A DNA stretch of 64,000 bases, from the NCBI GenBank assembly GCA_036794825.1, contig DAIRGA010000008.1, forward strand, positions 1 through 64,000, written 5' to 3'. Origin of the DNA: RZYY01 sp036794825. Lineage in GTDB: Bacteria > Bacteroidota > Bacteroidia > Bacteroidales > 4484-276. Below, piece by piece: positions 17,204 through 25,357 of this stretch (positions are counted from its first letter, which is position 1; each line of letters starts with the position of its first letter). The translations under genes and the position numbers were made by a program. The notes under the pieces are model-generated. The model made no database searches and was not told the DNA's origin. It saw only the letters and a program-made list of their open reading frames with translations.

Positions 17204-18229
17204 ATGGCGAAAGAAAATCAAGATGCGGCTGATAAATTGAAAGCCGAAAAATTACAGGCGCTCGAAAGAACGCTGGGCAACATTGAAAAACATTACGGTA
17301 AAGGCACAATTATGAAACTGGGTGATTCCCCGGTTGAAAACCTGCCTGCGATTTCCACCGGTTCCATTGGGTTAGATGCAGCCCTTGGAGTTGGCGGACT
17401 ACCAAAAGGAAGAGTGATCGAGATCTATGGACCTGAATCTTCAGGAAAAACAACACTCGCAATTCACGCTGTGGCTGAAGCGCAGAAAAATGGTGGTATC
17501 GCAGCGTTTATTGATGCCGAGCACGCCTTCGACAGATTCTACGCTCAAAAGCTGGGCGTTGATATTCAAAATCTGCTTGTTTCTCAGCCTGATAATGGCG
17601 AACAGGCACTCGAAATCACTGAGAACCTGATCCGTTCAGGAGCTATTGATGTGATTGTAATTGACTCGGTTGCCGCTTTAACGCCGAAAAGCGAAATCGA
17701 AGGTGAAATGGGAGATTCCAAGGTGGGATTGCAGGCCAGGCTAATGTCGCAGGCTTTGAGGAAATTGACCTCAACCATCAGCAAAACCGGGACAGTGTGT
17801 ATCTTCATCAACCAGCTTAGAGAGAAAATCGGCGTGATGTTTGGCAACCCTGAAACTACTACAGGTGGAAATGCGCTGAAATTCTACTCATCAGTCCGTC
17901 TTGATATCCGTAAGACAGGTCAGATAAAGGATGCTGAAACTATTAGCGGGAACAGGGTGAAGGTAAAAGTGGTCAAGAACAAAGTTGCACCACCTTTCAA
18001 AAGTGCCGAATTTGATTTGATTTATGGTGAAGGAATCTCTAAACTTGGTGAAATTATTGACCTCGGAGTTGACTTTGAGATCATTAAAAAAAGTGGTTCC
18101 TGGTTTAGCTATGGAGATACCAAGTTGGGACAAGGGCGTGATGCCGTGAAGAAACTACTGGCCGATAACCCTGAGCTGGCCGATGAACTGGAAACTCAGA
18201 TCAGAGAGATATTAAAATCGAAAGCATAG
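17204..18229 (+). CDS. recA: Recombinase A
   Basis: 341 residues. RecA forms filaments on single-stranded DNA, catalyses strand exchange and activates the SOS response. Walker A is GPESSGKTTLA (about 76-86), Walker B VIVIDSVAAL, and the DNA-binding loops L1 (EGEMGDSKVGLQARLMSQALRK region) and L2 (GNPETTTGGNALKFYSS region) are complete. The ATG at 17204 is preferred over the adjacent GTG at 17201. No LexA-type box was recognised upstream. A strong terminator follows. Confidence 0.99.
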   Translation: MAKENQDAADKLKAEKLQALERTLGNIEKHYGKGTIMKLGDSPVENLPAISTGSIGLDAALGVGGLPKGRVIEIYGPESSGKTTLAIHAVAEAQKNGGIAAFIDAEHAFDRFYAQKLGVDIQNLLVSQPDNGEQALEITENLIRSGAIDVIVIDSVAALTPKSEIEGEMGDSKVGLQARLMSQALRKLTSTISKTGTVCIFINQLREKIGVMFGNPETTTGGNALKFYSSVRLDIRKTGQIKDAETISGNRVKVKVVKNKVAPPFKSAEFDLIYGEGISKLGEIIDLGVDFEIIKKSGSWFSYGDTKLGQGRDAVKKLLADNPELADELETQIREILKSKA

Positions 18230-18245
18230 AACTTCGAAAAAAACT

Positions 18246-18284
18246 AAACCCGGAATTGAGTTATCATCAGTTCCGGGTTTTTTC
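18246..18284 (+). terminator. Terminator of recA, probably bidirectional
   Basis: Perfect 10-bp stem aaacccggaa (18246-18255) and ttccgggttt (18271-18280) followed by ttt on the plus strand; the A-run at 18237-18243 gives a T-run for the minus-strand operon that ends at 18302. Confidence 0.9.
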
Positions 18285-18301
18285 TCCCATCCATTCGATC
18301 C

Positions 18302-19324
18302 TTAGATTGACCAGGTAGTAAGACCCCGCTCTGTAAACTCATAGCGTTTTACCTGTCCACCAAATGATTCCAACGCTTTTACAACCTCCGAACGTGAGTT
18401 TTCAGGGCAGTAGAAAATCATAAAACCACCACCTCCTGCGCCCGAAATTTTACCTCCCGAAGCACCTGCTGCCATGGCTGCGTCATAAATCTGATCAATC
18501 ATTGGGTTGGAAATGCCTTCAGCCATCTGCTTTTTGAATTTCCAACCGTAATCCAGTATCTCTCCGATTTTTTCCAGGTCGCCGCGCAAAATCGCTTCTT
18601 TCATCATAATGGCTTGTCTTTTAAGCTGATGCATGGCTTCGAGCGACTTTTCGTTGTGCGAAAAGACATTTTGCCGCTGCGCTTCGATGATACGGGACGA
18701 AAGTCTGCTGGTTCCCGTAAAATAGAGCACCAGGTTGTAAGCCAGTTCGTTGAGGTATTTACTACGAATGCGCAATGGATTAACAATCACCTTGTCGTCC
18801 TTGTAAAACTCCATAAAGTTTACACCGCCGAAGGTTGCCGCATACTGATCCTGCTTGCCACCAGCCATGTTCAGGTCGTTTCGTTCGATCTGGTAAGCCA
18901 GTTGTGCCATGTCATACTCGCCAAGCGGCAATTTCAGCCATTCGGCAAAAGCGCCAAGGATCGTAACCACCAGTGTTGATGAAGTTCCCAACCCTGAACC
19001 GGGTGGAGCATCAACAAACGTAGTTAGTTTAAAAGAGAGAGGTTTGTGTCCGAAATCTTTTATTACGCGGTTGTAAATACCTTTCAATAAATCGAGGTTG
19101 CCATCAAGCGGGAGTTCCTTCATACTCTCAAACTCAACGATCGTGTTGTTATCTATCGAGTTGAGAATGATTTTGTTACCAGGCAAAGGTTCAATGGTGG
19201 CATAGGCATACATACTAATAGTAGCGTTGAGAATTGCCCCTCCGTAAATGTCGGAATACGGCGCCACATCGGTTCCACCGCCAGCCAGACCTAGTCTCAG
19301 AGGTGATTTACTTCGGTAGATCAT
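18302..19324 (-). CDS. hddA: GHMP kinase, D-glycero-D-manno-heptose 7-phosphate kinase-like
   Basis: 340 residues. The N terminus (KSPLRLGLAGGGTDVAPYSD), the ATP-binding PPGSGLGTSSTL motif (about 108-119) and the C-terminal GGKISGAGGGGFMIFY motif are those of the GHMP superfamily, and the pattern GGGTDV-PYSD-YGG is characteristic of the HddA/FkbP-type sugar kinases. HddA phosphorylates D-glycero-alpha-D-manno-heptose 7-phosphate at C1 in synthesis of GDP-activated heptose for S-layer or surface glycans. It is the last gene of a four-gene minus-strand operon and its start overlaps the end of the glycosyltransferase gene by 17 nt (translational coupling). Other heptose genes are not in the window, so substrate is by family resemblance. 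Confidence 0.85.
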   Translation of the reverse strand: MIYRSKSPLRLGLAGGGTDVAPYSDIYGGAILNATISMYAYATIEPLPGNKIILNSIDNNTIVEFESMKELPLDGNLDLLKGIYNRVIKDFGHKPLSFKLTTFVDAPPGSGLGTSSTLVVTILGAFAEWLKLPLGEYDMAQLAYQIERNDLNMAGGKQDQYAATFGGVNFMEFYKDDKVIVNPLRIRSKYLNELAYNLVLYFTGTSRLSSRIIEAQRQNVFSHNEKSLEAMHQLKRQAIMMKEAILRGDLEKIGEILDYGWKFKKQMAEGISNPMIDQIYDAAMAAGASGGKISGAGGGGFMIFYCPENSRSEVVKALESFGGQVKRYEFTERGLTTWSI

Positions 19325-20483
19325 CGGATTTTATTTTGCAAGTTATACCTTCGATGGTTTCGATCATCCTTTCCCAGGAGTATTTTAGTTTTTCGGTTTT
19401 GATCTCCCCAATAAACTCAATTTCTCTTTTTTCGGTATAGAACCGAACAATAGCATCTGCTATTTCATTCGAATCCGGATTGACTACAAATCCGACTTTG
19501 CCATCCGGAACAATTTCTGCCAGGCCACCGACATTGGTCGTTATCATAGGTTTTTCAAAATGATAAGCAATCTGGGTAACTCCGCTTTGTGTGGCATCTT
19601 TGTAAGGCTGTACCACAATGTCGCAACAGTTGAAATAGTTGGCCACCTGGCTGTCGGGGATAAAATCGTTGGCCATAATAACACTGTCATCCAACCGGTT
19701 CACTTTAATGATTTCAGAATACGGCTTCGAATCCGTATAAAACTCGCCAGCAACCAACAGTTTTAGTGTCAATGCTTTGATTCTTTCGTTGGCCATCGCT
19801 TTTAAAAGCAGGTCCAGTCCTTTGTAATCCCTTATAAATCCAAAAAATAGAAGATAGTTGGTTTGATTGTCAAGCCCAAGCCTCTCTTTTGCGATGGCTT
19901 TTGGGGTCAACTCGCCGAAATGATCATAGAGAGGGTGGGGGCAAAATTCCCTTGGTTTTTGCCGATCAAAGAGTTCCAGATCCGACATGACTTCTTTCGA
20001 CATGGCAATAAACCCATCTACTGATCGGGCAAAATATCCTGAAAGCAAATTGTCGCCCGGCCGCTTTTCGTGTGGAATAATATTGTCCAGAATTGATATT
20101 ACTTTAGTTTTCCTGTTTTGACGGGCAATCCGGGCAATTGTTCCCAAACAGGGCGCTATGAAAGGGATCCAGTATTTAATGATCAGAATATCAGGCTTTA
20201 ATGATTTAATCCGTTTACCGATTTTAATCCAGTTGAAGGGATTGACCGAATTAACCGATATTTCGATGTCAAGGTCGTTTGGCGCCGGCTCATCAGAATA
20301 CTGGGTTTTTCCGGGAAACAAAAAACCTGGATATTGAAGTGAAAAAGTAATGATTTTTACCCTGTATTCATTTTGGGTGAAAGCCCTGGCCAGGCGTTCG
20401 TTGTAGGCTGCAAGTCCGCCGCGCAAAGGATGTGCCGACCCTAGGATGACAACGTTTTTTGAAGGATTTTTATCCGACATCAT
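19308..20483 (-). CDS. GT-B glycosyltransferase (family 4-like)
   Basis: 391 residues. GT-B fold: N-terminal acceptor domain with GLAAYNERLARAF (about 21-33) and a C-terminal nucleotide-sugar domain with LLFFGFIRDYKGLDLLLKA and a conserved donor-binding segment VQPYKDATQSGVTQIAY...PMITTNVGGLAE. The donor and acceptor sugars cannot be told. Overlaps the upstream GT2 gene by 14 nt and the downstream kinase by 17 nt, so it is in a tightly coupled operon. An alternative start is the next Met at 20480. Confidence 0.92.
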   Translation of the reverse strand: MMSDKNPSKNVVILGSAHPLRGGLAAYNERLARAFTQNEYRVKIITFSLQYPGFLFPGKTQYSDEPAPNDLDIEISVNSVNPFNWIKIGKRIKSLKPDILIIKYWIPFIAPCLGTIARIARQNRKTKVISILDNIIPHEKRPGDNLLSGYFARSVDGFIAMSKEVMSDLELFDRQKPREFCPHPLYDHFGELTPKAIAKERLGLDNQTNYLLFFGFIRDYKGLDLLLKAMANERIKALTLKLLVAGEFYTDSKPYSEIIKVNRLDDSVIMANDFIPDSQVANYFNCCDIVVQPYKDATQSGVTQIAYHFEKPMITTNVGGLAEIVPDGKVGFVVNPDSNEIADAIVRFYTEKREIEFIGEIKTEKLKYSWERMIETIEGITCKIKSDDLPK

Positions 20484-21432
20484 CGCTATTTTGAGGCAAA
20501 CCCATCATCTTCTCTATCTGGTATTCGTTGCGCCTGTAGGAATTGCGCGAAATCATCTCGGCGACGAAACCTGCAGAAAAAACCTGCACGCCCATTATCA
20601 TAGCCAGAAGGCCGAAATAGAACAGCGGTCGCTCAGTCATCTTGTAACCCTGCATGAAAAATTTGGCGTAGGCAAGATAGGCTGCAATCATAAATCCGGC
20701 AAGAAAAAGCAAAATGCCAATTACCCCAAAAAAATGCATCGGCCGTTTGCTGAATTTAGAGACAAAAGTGAGGGTAATCAAATCAAGAAACCCTTTGACC
20801 ATCCTGCTGGCGCCAAATTTCGAACTGCCGTATTTGCGCGGGCTGTGCTGTACAACCTTTTCGGTGATTTTGCCGAAACCTGCCCATTTGGCAATAACCG
20901 GCACATAGCGATGCATCTCACCATAAATCTCAATATTTTTGATCACCTCGCTGCGATAGGCTTTCAGGCCACAATTGAAATCGTGAAGTTTCAATTGCGA
21001 AATTCTGCGAACAGTCCAGTTGAAGAATTTACTTGGCCAGCGTTTGCCGATGGGATCGTGGCGTTTCTTTTTCCAGCCCGAAACCATATCAAAGCCATCC
21101 ACTTTAATCAATTTATAAAGCTCCGGAATCTCATCAGGACTATCCTGAAGATCGGCGTCCATTGTAATTACTACATCCCCCTTTGCCACGTGAAAGCCGC
21201 GATTTAATGCAGCCGATTTACCATAATTTCTCCTGAATTTTATCCCTTTGATTGATGGGTTTTCTTTTTGAAGGTTCTCAATAATCTGCCAGGAGTGGTC
21301 AATGCTGCCATCGTCCACAAAAATTATTTCGTAATTCAAACACGCCTTCTTCACCACACGGTCAATCCAGGCGGTCAGTTCAGGTAGCGATTCCTCTTCG
21401 TTGTAGAGTGGTATGACAAGGGATAAATCCAT
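20470..21432 (-). CDS. GT2 glycosyltransferase, polyprenyl-phosphate sugar type
   Basis: 320 residues. GT-A fold with SLVIPLYNEEESL, DDGSIDHSW (about 40-48) and the DxD-type MDADLQDSPDEIP motif (about 91-103), then two C-terminal transmembrane helices (about 235-257 and 270-290). This layout is that of polyprenyl-phosphate mannosyl/glucosyl transferases (DPM1/GtrB/ArnC class) which make a lipid-linked sugar donor. Spaced 9 nt from the upstream DUF4199 gene. Substrate unknown. Confidence 0.93.
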   Translation of the reverse strand: MDLSLVIPLYNEEESLPELTAWIDRVVKKACLNYEIIFVDDGSIDHSWQIIENLQKENPSIKGIKFRRNYGKSAALNRGFHVAKGDVVITMDADLQDSPDEIPELYKLIKVDGFDMVSGWKKKRHDPIGKRWPSKFFNWTVRRISQLKLHDFNCGLKAYRSEVIKNIEIYGEMHRYVPVIAKWAGFGKITEKVVQHSPRKYGSSKFGASRMVKGFLDLITLTFVSKFSKRPMHFFGVIGILLFLAGFMIAAYLAYAKFFMQGYKMTERPLFYFGLLAMIMGVQVFSAGFVAEMISRNSYRRNEYQIEKMMGLPQNSDDVG

Positions 21433-21441
21433 CTTTAAGTG

Positions 21442-21972
21442 CTATTCGGCAAAAAATGGCTTCTCTTTTTTTACAAAAATGGCGATGATTGCACTGAGGA
21501 CTAAACCAGCGAAGATATTTCCTAAAAATCCCCAGATTGCCATCCAGAGCGGGCTCATGAACATTTTAGTCCATTTCATCGCCAGATCAAGCTGCTCATC
21601 AGTCATATCAGGTTGACTTTCGTACATCTTTTCTTCGGCAATTTCCAACATCTTTCCAATTTCATCAGGAGCAACTACAGTGAAGAACAACAATACCCAG
21701 ATTGATGTCAAAATTCCGGCAATCAACATGGTAAAGAATCCGTTTTTAAAAGCATCCCCATACGAAATGAACCCGTTGTTGTATTTATCTCTCCACTGTT
21801 TGATTCCAATGAAAAGTCCCGCGATCATAATTATGTAGCTGAAATACTGCAGTTTACTGTCAAAATCAACTCCAAGGAGATACATCAGATACGAGAAAAT
21901 GATCAATACTCCGCCAAGCATGAGTCCGTGGTTGATGGCCACTTTAAATGATGAAGTTTTAGTTTCTTCCAT
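21442..21972 (-). CDS. DUF4199 membrane protein
   Basis: 176 residues with four predicted transmembrane helices (about 12-32, 38-58, 78-104, 145-168) and the conserved segment YGDAFKNGFFTMLIAGI and a PDEIGKMLE stretch in the middle loop, as in DUF4199 proteins of Bacteroidota. The function is unknown. It is the first gene of the operon with GT2, GT-B and the GHMP kinase; DUF4199 next to a GT2 gene is a repeated arrangement in this phylum, so an accessory role in lipid-linked sugar metabolism is an inference. Confidence 0.85.
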   Translation of the reverse strand: MEETKTSSFKVAINHGLMLGGVLIIFSYLMYLLGVDFDSKLQYFSYIIMIAGLFIGIKQWRDKYNNGFISYGDAFKNGFFTMLIAGILTSIWVLLFFTVVAPDEIGKMLEIAEEKMYESQPDMTDEQLDLAMKWTKMFMSPLWMAIWGFLGNIFAGLVLSAIIAIFVKKEKPFFAE

Positions 21973-22068
21973 GATTGAAAATTTTTAGTTAGCGAGAGCA
22001 AAAGTACACACGAAAGGCCGAAGCGGGGCAAAAAAAAGAAAAAAATGTCAGTTAAAGCAGGAAAAGCG

Positions 22069-22076
22069 TATTTTTG
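22069..22076 (+). promoter_or_regulatory. SRP RNA -7 promoter element
   Basis: TATTTTTG matches TAnnTTTG exactly and ends 5 nt before the first base of the SRP RNA, the expected distance to the transcription start. No clean -33 TTTG was found. Confidence 0.7.
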
Positions 22077-22080
22077 CAGC

Positions 22081-22177
22081 GGGTAAGTCCTGTACGACCA
22101 GCTCCTGCTGAATTCCCCCAGGGTCGGAAGACAGCAAGGGTAGGCGGTTGTAGCGGTGCGATACAGGTAGCTTACCC
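22081..22177 (+). ncRNA. ffs: Signal recognition particle RNA (4.5S type)
   Basis: A 97-nt hairpin RNA: gggtaag at 22081-22087 pairs with cttaccc at 22171-22177, cctgta pairs with tacagg further in, and the apical domain contains gggtcggaagacagcaaggg, the conserved GGAA tetraloop and the symmetric and asymmetric loops bound by Ffh. An exact TAnnTTTG promoter element precedes it and a T-rich run (atttttta) follows. Length and layout are those of the small bacterial SRP RNA, which directs membrane protein targeting with Ffh and FtsY. Confidence 0.93.
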
Positions 22178-22253
22178 ATTTTTTATTTGTTCAAACCAAT
22201 CCCAACCCTATAGTCCCCCCAAATCAAGAATGATTTTTTGAACTTTTCGATAG

Positions 22254-22325
22254 CTCCGGGCTTTAGCCCGGAGAACTGAAGAAGAATAGGATTATTAAAT
22301 CAATAACTCCGGGCTTCAGCCCAGA
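22254..22325. repeat. Two REP-like hairpins
   Basis: ctccgggct-tta-gcccggag at 22254-22273 and a related copy ctccgggct-tca-gcccaga around 22307-22325 form GC-rich hairpins in an AT-rich intergenic region between the SRP RNA and the convergent plug-protein gene. They share the same core in direct orientation. Either could also serve as a terminator, but neither has a good T-run. Their resemblance to REP-type dispersed repeats is inference from structure. Confidence 0.6.
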
Positions 22326-22337
22326 TTAGCCAGCGAT

Positions 22338-23630
22338 TTAATTGGGATGTGCCAACACTAAGGTTACATTGATCAACTGGTCGTAACGGCTGCCAAGTGG
22401 CCGGTAATAGACATAAAAGGTATATTCATTGTTGGTTTCGTAGAAGTTGCCTTCGATGAACGAAATGTCGCCAACCTGTGCATTATTGGGCAAAAAGATG
22501 TACTGGTAATTGTAGTATCCCTGTTTTAGCAGGATTGAAGCTTCAAATCCCCTTCGTTCATGATTGTAAGTAAGCTCGTTTTCGCGCAAAAACTGCCAGT
22601 AGGTAAGACCGCCCATCAGGTACAATTTTCCGTCGGTAAGTGGGTTGGGGTAGGGGAGGAAAAAGTTAACCATCGCATACTCCGACTCGGTATCGCTATT
22701 GGGATAATCTTCGGTTTTGATGAGAAAGCGACCGTTCATGCTCTCCTGAATCCGGGTGTAGAGGTATTTCTTTCTTACTTCGTCATCATGCAAAAATACC
22801 TGGTATCCTTGCCCGGGATCATATTCGATAGCTCTGACCCGCATTGAGTTGTATTTCAGGCTCTTCAGGTCGAAATAGCGAAAGTCGTTACCTGCATCAA
22901 AAACATAAGATCCGATATCATTGAAAAGCAACTGTCCGTTGCGTAACTCCCAGGGCTTCAGGTTAGTAATAGCGTTGTCCCAGCGCCCGTTTTGCCGAAT
23001 GGTTACCTTGATTTCCTTTTGAGGGTCGGTAATAAAGATATCTGTTAAGTTGACCGCAAATTTCAGTTCATGCCTGAAATCGCGTTCGCTTACCATATTG
23101 GATCTTTTCACTGTAGCAAGTACATTAGATTTATTGTCCATCACAAAAAACCTGCGTGTGAATGACGGATTGTCCGGCTGCCCTGCCGGGTAAACTTTAA
23201 CAATGTAATTTCCCGAGAGTTTTATTTTGATTACATCATTCGGAATAATCTGCCGGTAATGAACATAATCCTGCATGGTGTTTACCGAATAATCGAAAGT
23301 CTGAATAAAATCGTCGGTGAAGGTTTCGAGGTATTCGTTAGGCTGCAGATCGGAATTATTCCAATCAGCATCACAATGGATTAATGTGTACTCGTATTTT
23401 GTGTAATCCTCCGAAAGATCGTCGAACGACAACAACAGTTTCTCATCAGAATGAAGGGCGATTATCGGCGCCGACATCTCGAATCCTATTTTATAGATCA
23501 GCACCGATCGGATGTTGGGCTGATAGATAAAATCCTGATTTCGAAGAAAATCCTTTTCAAAAAACCCCGACTGCGACCATAAAAATGACGAGGTTAACAA
23601 ATACAAAAGAATTTGGATGATTCGATTCAT
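22338..23630 (-). CDS. Type IX secretion system plug protein (DUF5103)
   Basis: 430 residues with a Sec signal peptide (about 1-19). The N-terminal half carries the DUF5103 pattern: RSVLIYKIGFEMSAPIIAL, LLLSFDDLS, YEYTLIHCDADWNNSDLQPNEYL and FTRRFFVMD; the C-terminal half is beta-rich (YNYQYIFLP, YTFYVYYRPLGSRYDQLI). DUF5103 proteins are the plug that closes the SprA translocon pore of the type IX secretion system on its periplasmic side. Consistent with the T9SS-sorted proteins in this window. A -7 element (complement of TACTTTTG) lies at 23660-23667. Confidence 0.88.
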   Translation of the reverse strand: MNRIIQILLYLLTSSFLWSQSGFFEKDFLRNQDFIYQPNIRSVLIYKIGFEMSAPIIALHSDEKLLLSFDDLSEDYTKYEYTLIHCDADWNNSDLQPNEYLETFTDDFIQTFDYSVNTMQDYVHYRQIIPNDVIKIKLSGNYIVKVYPAGQPDNPSFTRRFFVMDNKSNVLATVKRSNMVSERDFRHELKFAVNLTDIFITDPQKEIKVTIRQNGRWDNAITNLKPWELRNGQLLFNDIGSYVFDAGNDFRYFDLKSLKYNSMRVRAIEYDPGQGYQVFLHDDEVRKKYLYTRIQESMNGRFLIKTEDYPNSDTESEYAMVNFFLPYPNPLTDGKLYLMGGLTYWQFLRENELTYNHERRGFEASILLKQGYYNYQYIFLPNNAQVGDISFIEGNFYETNNEYTFYVYYRPLGSRYDQLINVTLVLAHPN

Positions 23631-23725
23631 TGTGATTTTTATTGAAAGTAAATCGCCTTCAAAAGTAAAATTTATAATGTGATCGTGATTTTAACAACAG
23701 CACAAACTTTTAGAATTAAACTTTG

Positions 23726-23755
23726 TTAATGGGTTCACAGTTAATGGGTTCACAG
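23726..23755. repeat. Tandem 15-bp duplication
   Basis: ttaatgggttcacag occurs twice in direct, perfect, adjacent copies (23726-23740 and 23741-23755). It sits in the 350-nt intergenic region between the T9SS plug gene and nqrA; nothing else in the first half of this region is recognisable. Confidence 0.8.
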
Positions 23756-23851
23756 TTTTAATCTTTTGAGGTATTAGACTTCAAAAAAAGAGCCAAAATC
23801 CATGGTGTTACAAAATTGCTAATTTTCAATGTTTTGTAGGCAAATTATGCT

Positions 23852-23922
23852 ACTGAATCTGGAGCTTTGACTAATTAAATTTCATTAGTCAATTCAGTTC
23901 TGAAATATAATTTTTAAGTTTG
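23852..23922 (+). promoter_or_regulatory. nqr operon promoter with palindromic candidate operator
   Basis: TAAGTTTG at 23915-23922 matches the Bacteroidota -7 consensus, about 59 nt upstream of the nqrA ATG. Just before it is a perfect 9-bp inverted repeat, ttgactaat (23867-23875) and attagtcaa (23884-23892) with an 8-nt spacer, and a flanking pair actgaat/attcagt (23852-23858, 23892-23898). The right half ends where the -33 element is expected, so a bound dimeric regulator would block or contact polymerase there. Confidence 0.6.
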
Positions 23923-23980
23923 CAACCATTTTTAAAACGTTGTTTGATAACTTCAATCCACAACTATTTCACAAAGTATT

Positions 23981-25333
23981 ATGTCAGAAACCATAACCAT
24001 TAAACGAGGGCTCGACATCAACCTGGAGGGAGAAGCACAGCAGGCGGTCAATCAGGTGGAATCGAGCTTGTACGCCATTAAACCCGGCGATTTTATCGGG
24101 GTTTTTCCCAAAGTTCTGGTACAGGAAGGCGATAAAGTAAAGGCTGGTTCGCTTCTTTTTTTCGACAAATACCGGGATTACATAAAATTGGCATCTCCGG
24201 TAAGCGGCACGATAAAGGAGATTAGGCGCGGCGCCAAGAGGGTATTACTCGAAATCATCATCGAGCCTGATACTAATCAGGAATATGTTGATTTTGGCAA
24301 GGAAGATTTTCGGGGAATGAGCAGGGATGCTATTGTTTTGAAAATGCTCGAAAGTGGTGTCTGGCCGATGATTCGTCAGCGACCTTACAACGTTATTGCC
24401 AATCCGGCCGACAAGCCGAAAGCCATTTTTATTTCGACTTTTGACACCAGCCCGCTGGCGCCGGATTATAATTTCATCACCCAAAACCAGGGTGTCGTTT
24501 TTCAAACCGGTGTGGATATTCTGTCCAAGCTCACATCCGGAAAGATCCACCTTAACTTGAAGCGTGGTATAGCTACTTCGGCTATTTTCACCAAGATGAC
24601 GGGTGTACAGTTCAATTATTTCGATGGCCCCCATCCTTCCGGAAACGTCGGGGTTCAAATCAACAAAATTGATCCAATAAATAAAGGTGAAGTAGTATGG
24701 CATCTCCGTCCTCAGGAGGTAGTGACCATTGGCAGATTGTTTACTGAAGGCCGTTTCAATGCTGAAAGACTGATTGCAGTTACCGGCTCCGAAGTCTTCA
24801 AACCTGCTTATGTGAAAACCCGTATCGGGGCGAACATCCGTGAAATTCTGAAAGATAATCTGAAAGAGGGCAAATTGAGATTTATTTCCGGCAATCCTCT
24901 CACCGGCGCCAAGATTGACAGAAGTGGATTCATCGGATTTTACGACTCGCAGATTACCGTACTTCCCGAGGGAGATTATTTCGAAATGTTTGGTTGGGCT
25001 CTTCCAGGTCTGGATAAATTCAGCCACTCAAAAACTTTCTTCAGCTGGCTGCATTCCAAAAAACGCAAATACCGGCTGGATACCAATATGCATGGCGGTC
25101 ACCGGGCATTGGTAATGACCGGTGAAATGGAAAAGGTTTTTCCTTTCGACATCTACCCCATGCAACTGCTCAAAGCCATTATGGTGGAAGATATTGAAGC
25201 GATGGAGAATCTCGGAATTTACGAAGTGGATGAAGAGGATTTTGCGCTGGTCGAGTATATTGACACATCGAAGACCGAAATCCAGACGCTGGTGCGTAAG
25301 GGTTTGGATTTGATGAGAAAAGAAATGAGTTAA
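23981..25333 (+). CDS. nqrA: Na+-translocating NADH:quinone reductase subunit A
   Basis: 450 residues, normal length. NqrA is the peripheral subunit on the cytoplasmic side that takes part in ubiquinone/menaquinone reduction. The N-terminal GLDINLEGEA, a biotinyl-lipoyl-like fold with LVQEGDKVKAGSLLFFDKY (about 48-66) and SPVSGTIKEIRRG, and the C-terminal FPFDIYPMQLLKAIMVEDIEAMENLGIYEVDEEDFALVEYID region are diagnostic. First of six genes nqrABCDEF with short gaps (24 nt to nqrB). Confidence 0.98.
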   Translation: MSETITIKRGLDINLEGEAQQAVNQVESSLYAIKPGDFIGVFPKVLVQEGDKVKAGSLLFFDKYRDYIKLASPVSGTIKEIRRGAKRVLLEIIIEPDTNQEYVDFGKEDFRGMSRDAIVLKMLESGVWPMIRQRPYNVIANPADKPKAIFISTFDTSPLAPDYNFITQNQGVVFQTGVDILSKLTSGKIHLNLKRGIATSAIFTKMTGVQFNYFDGPHPSGNVGVQINKIDPINKGEVVWHLRPQEVVTIGRLFTEGRFNAERLIAVTGSEVFKPAYVKTRIGANIREILKDNLKEGKLRFISGNPLTGAKIDRSGFIGFYDSQITVLPEGDYFEMFGWALPGLDKFSHSKTFFSWLHSKKRKYRLDTNMHGGHRALVMTGEMEKVFPFDIYPMQLLKAIMVEDIEAMENLGIYEVDEEDFALVEYIDTSKTEIQTLVRKGLDLMRKEMS

Positions 25334-25357
25334 CAATTTAAAAATCAAGATATCAGC

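Noticed and set aside
20446..21207. 253-codon plus-strand ORF
   Set aside because: Antisense to the GT2 gene and part of the GT-B gene; the coded protein has no recognisable fold.
24245..25027. 260-codon minus-strand ORF
   Set aside because: Antisense to nqrA, with no motif; nqrA is conserved across the whole span.
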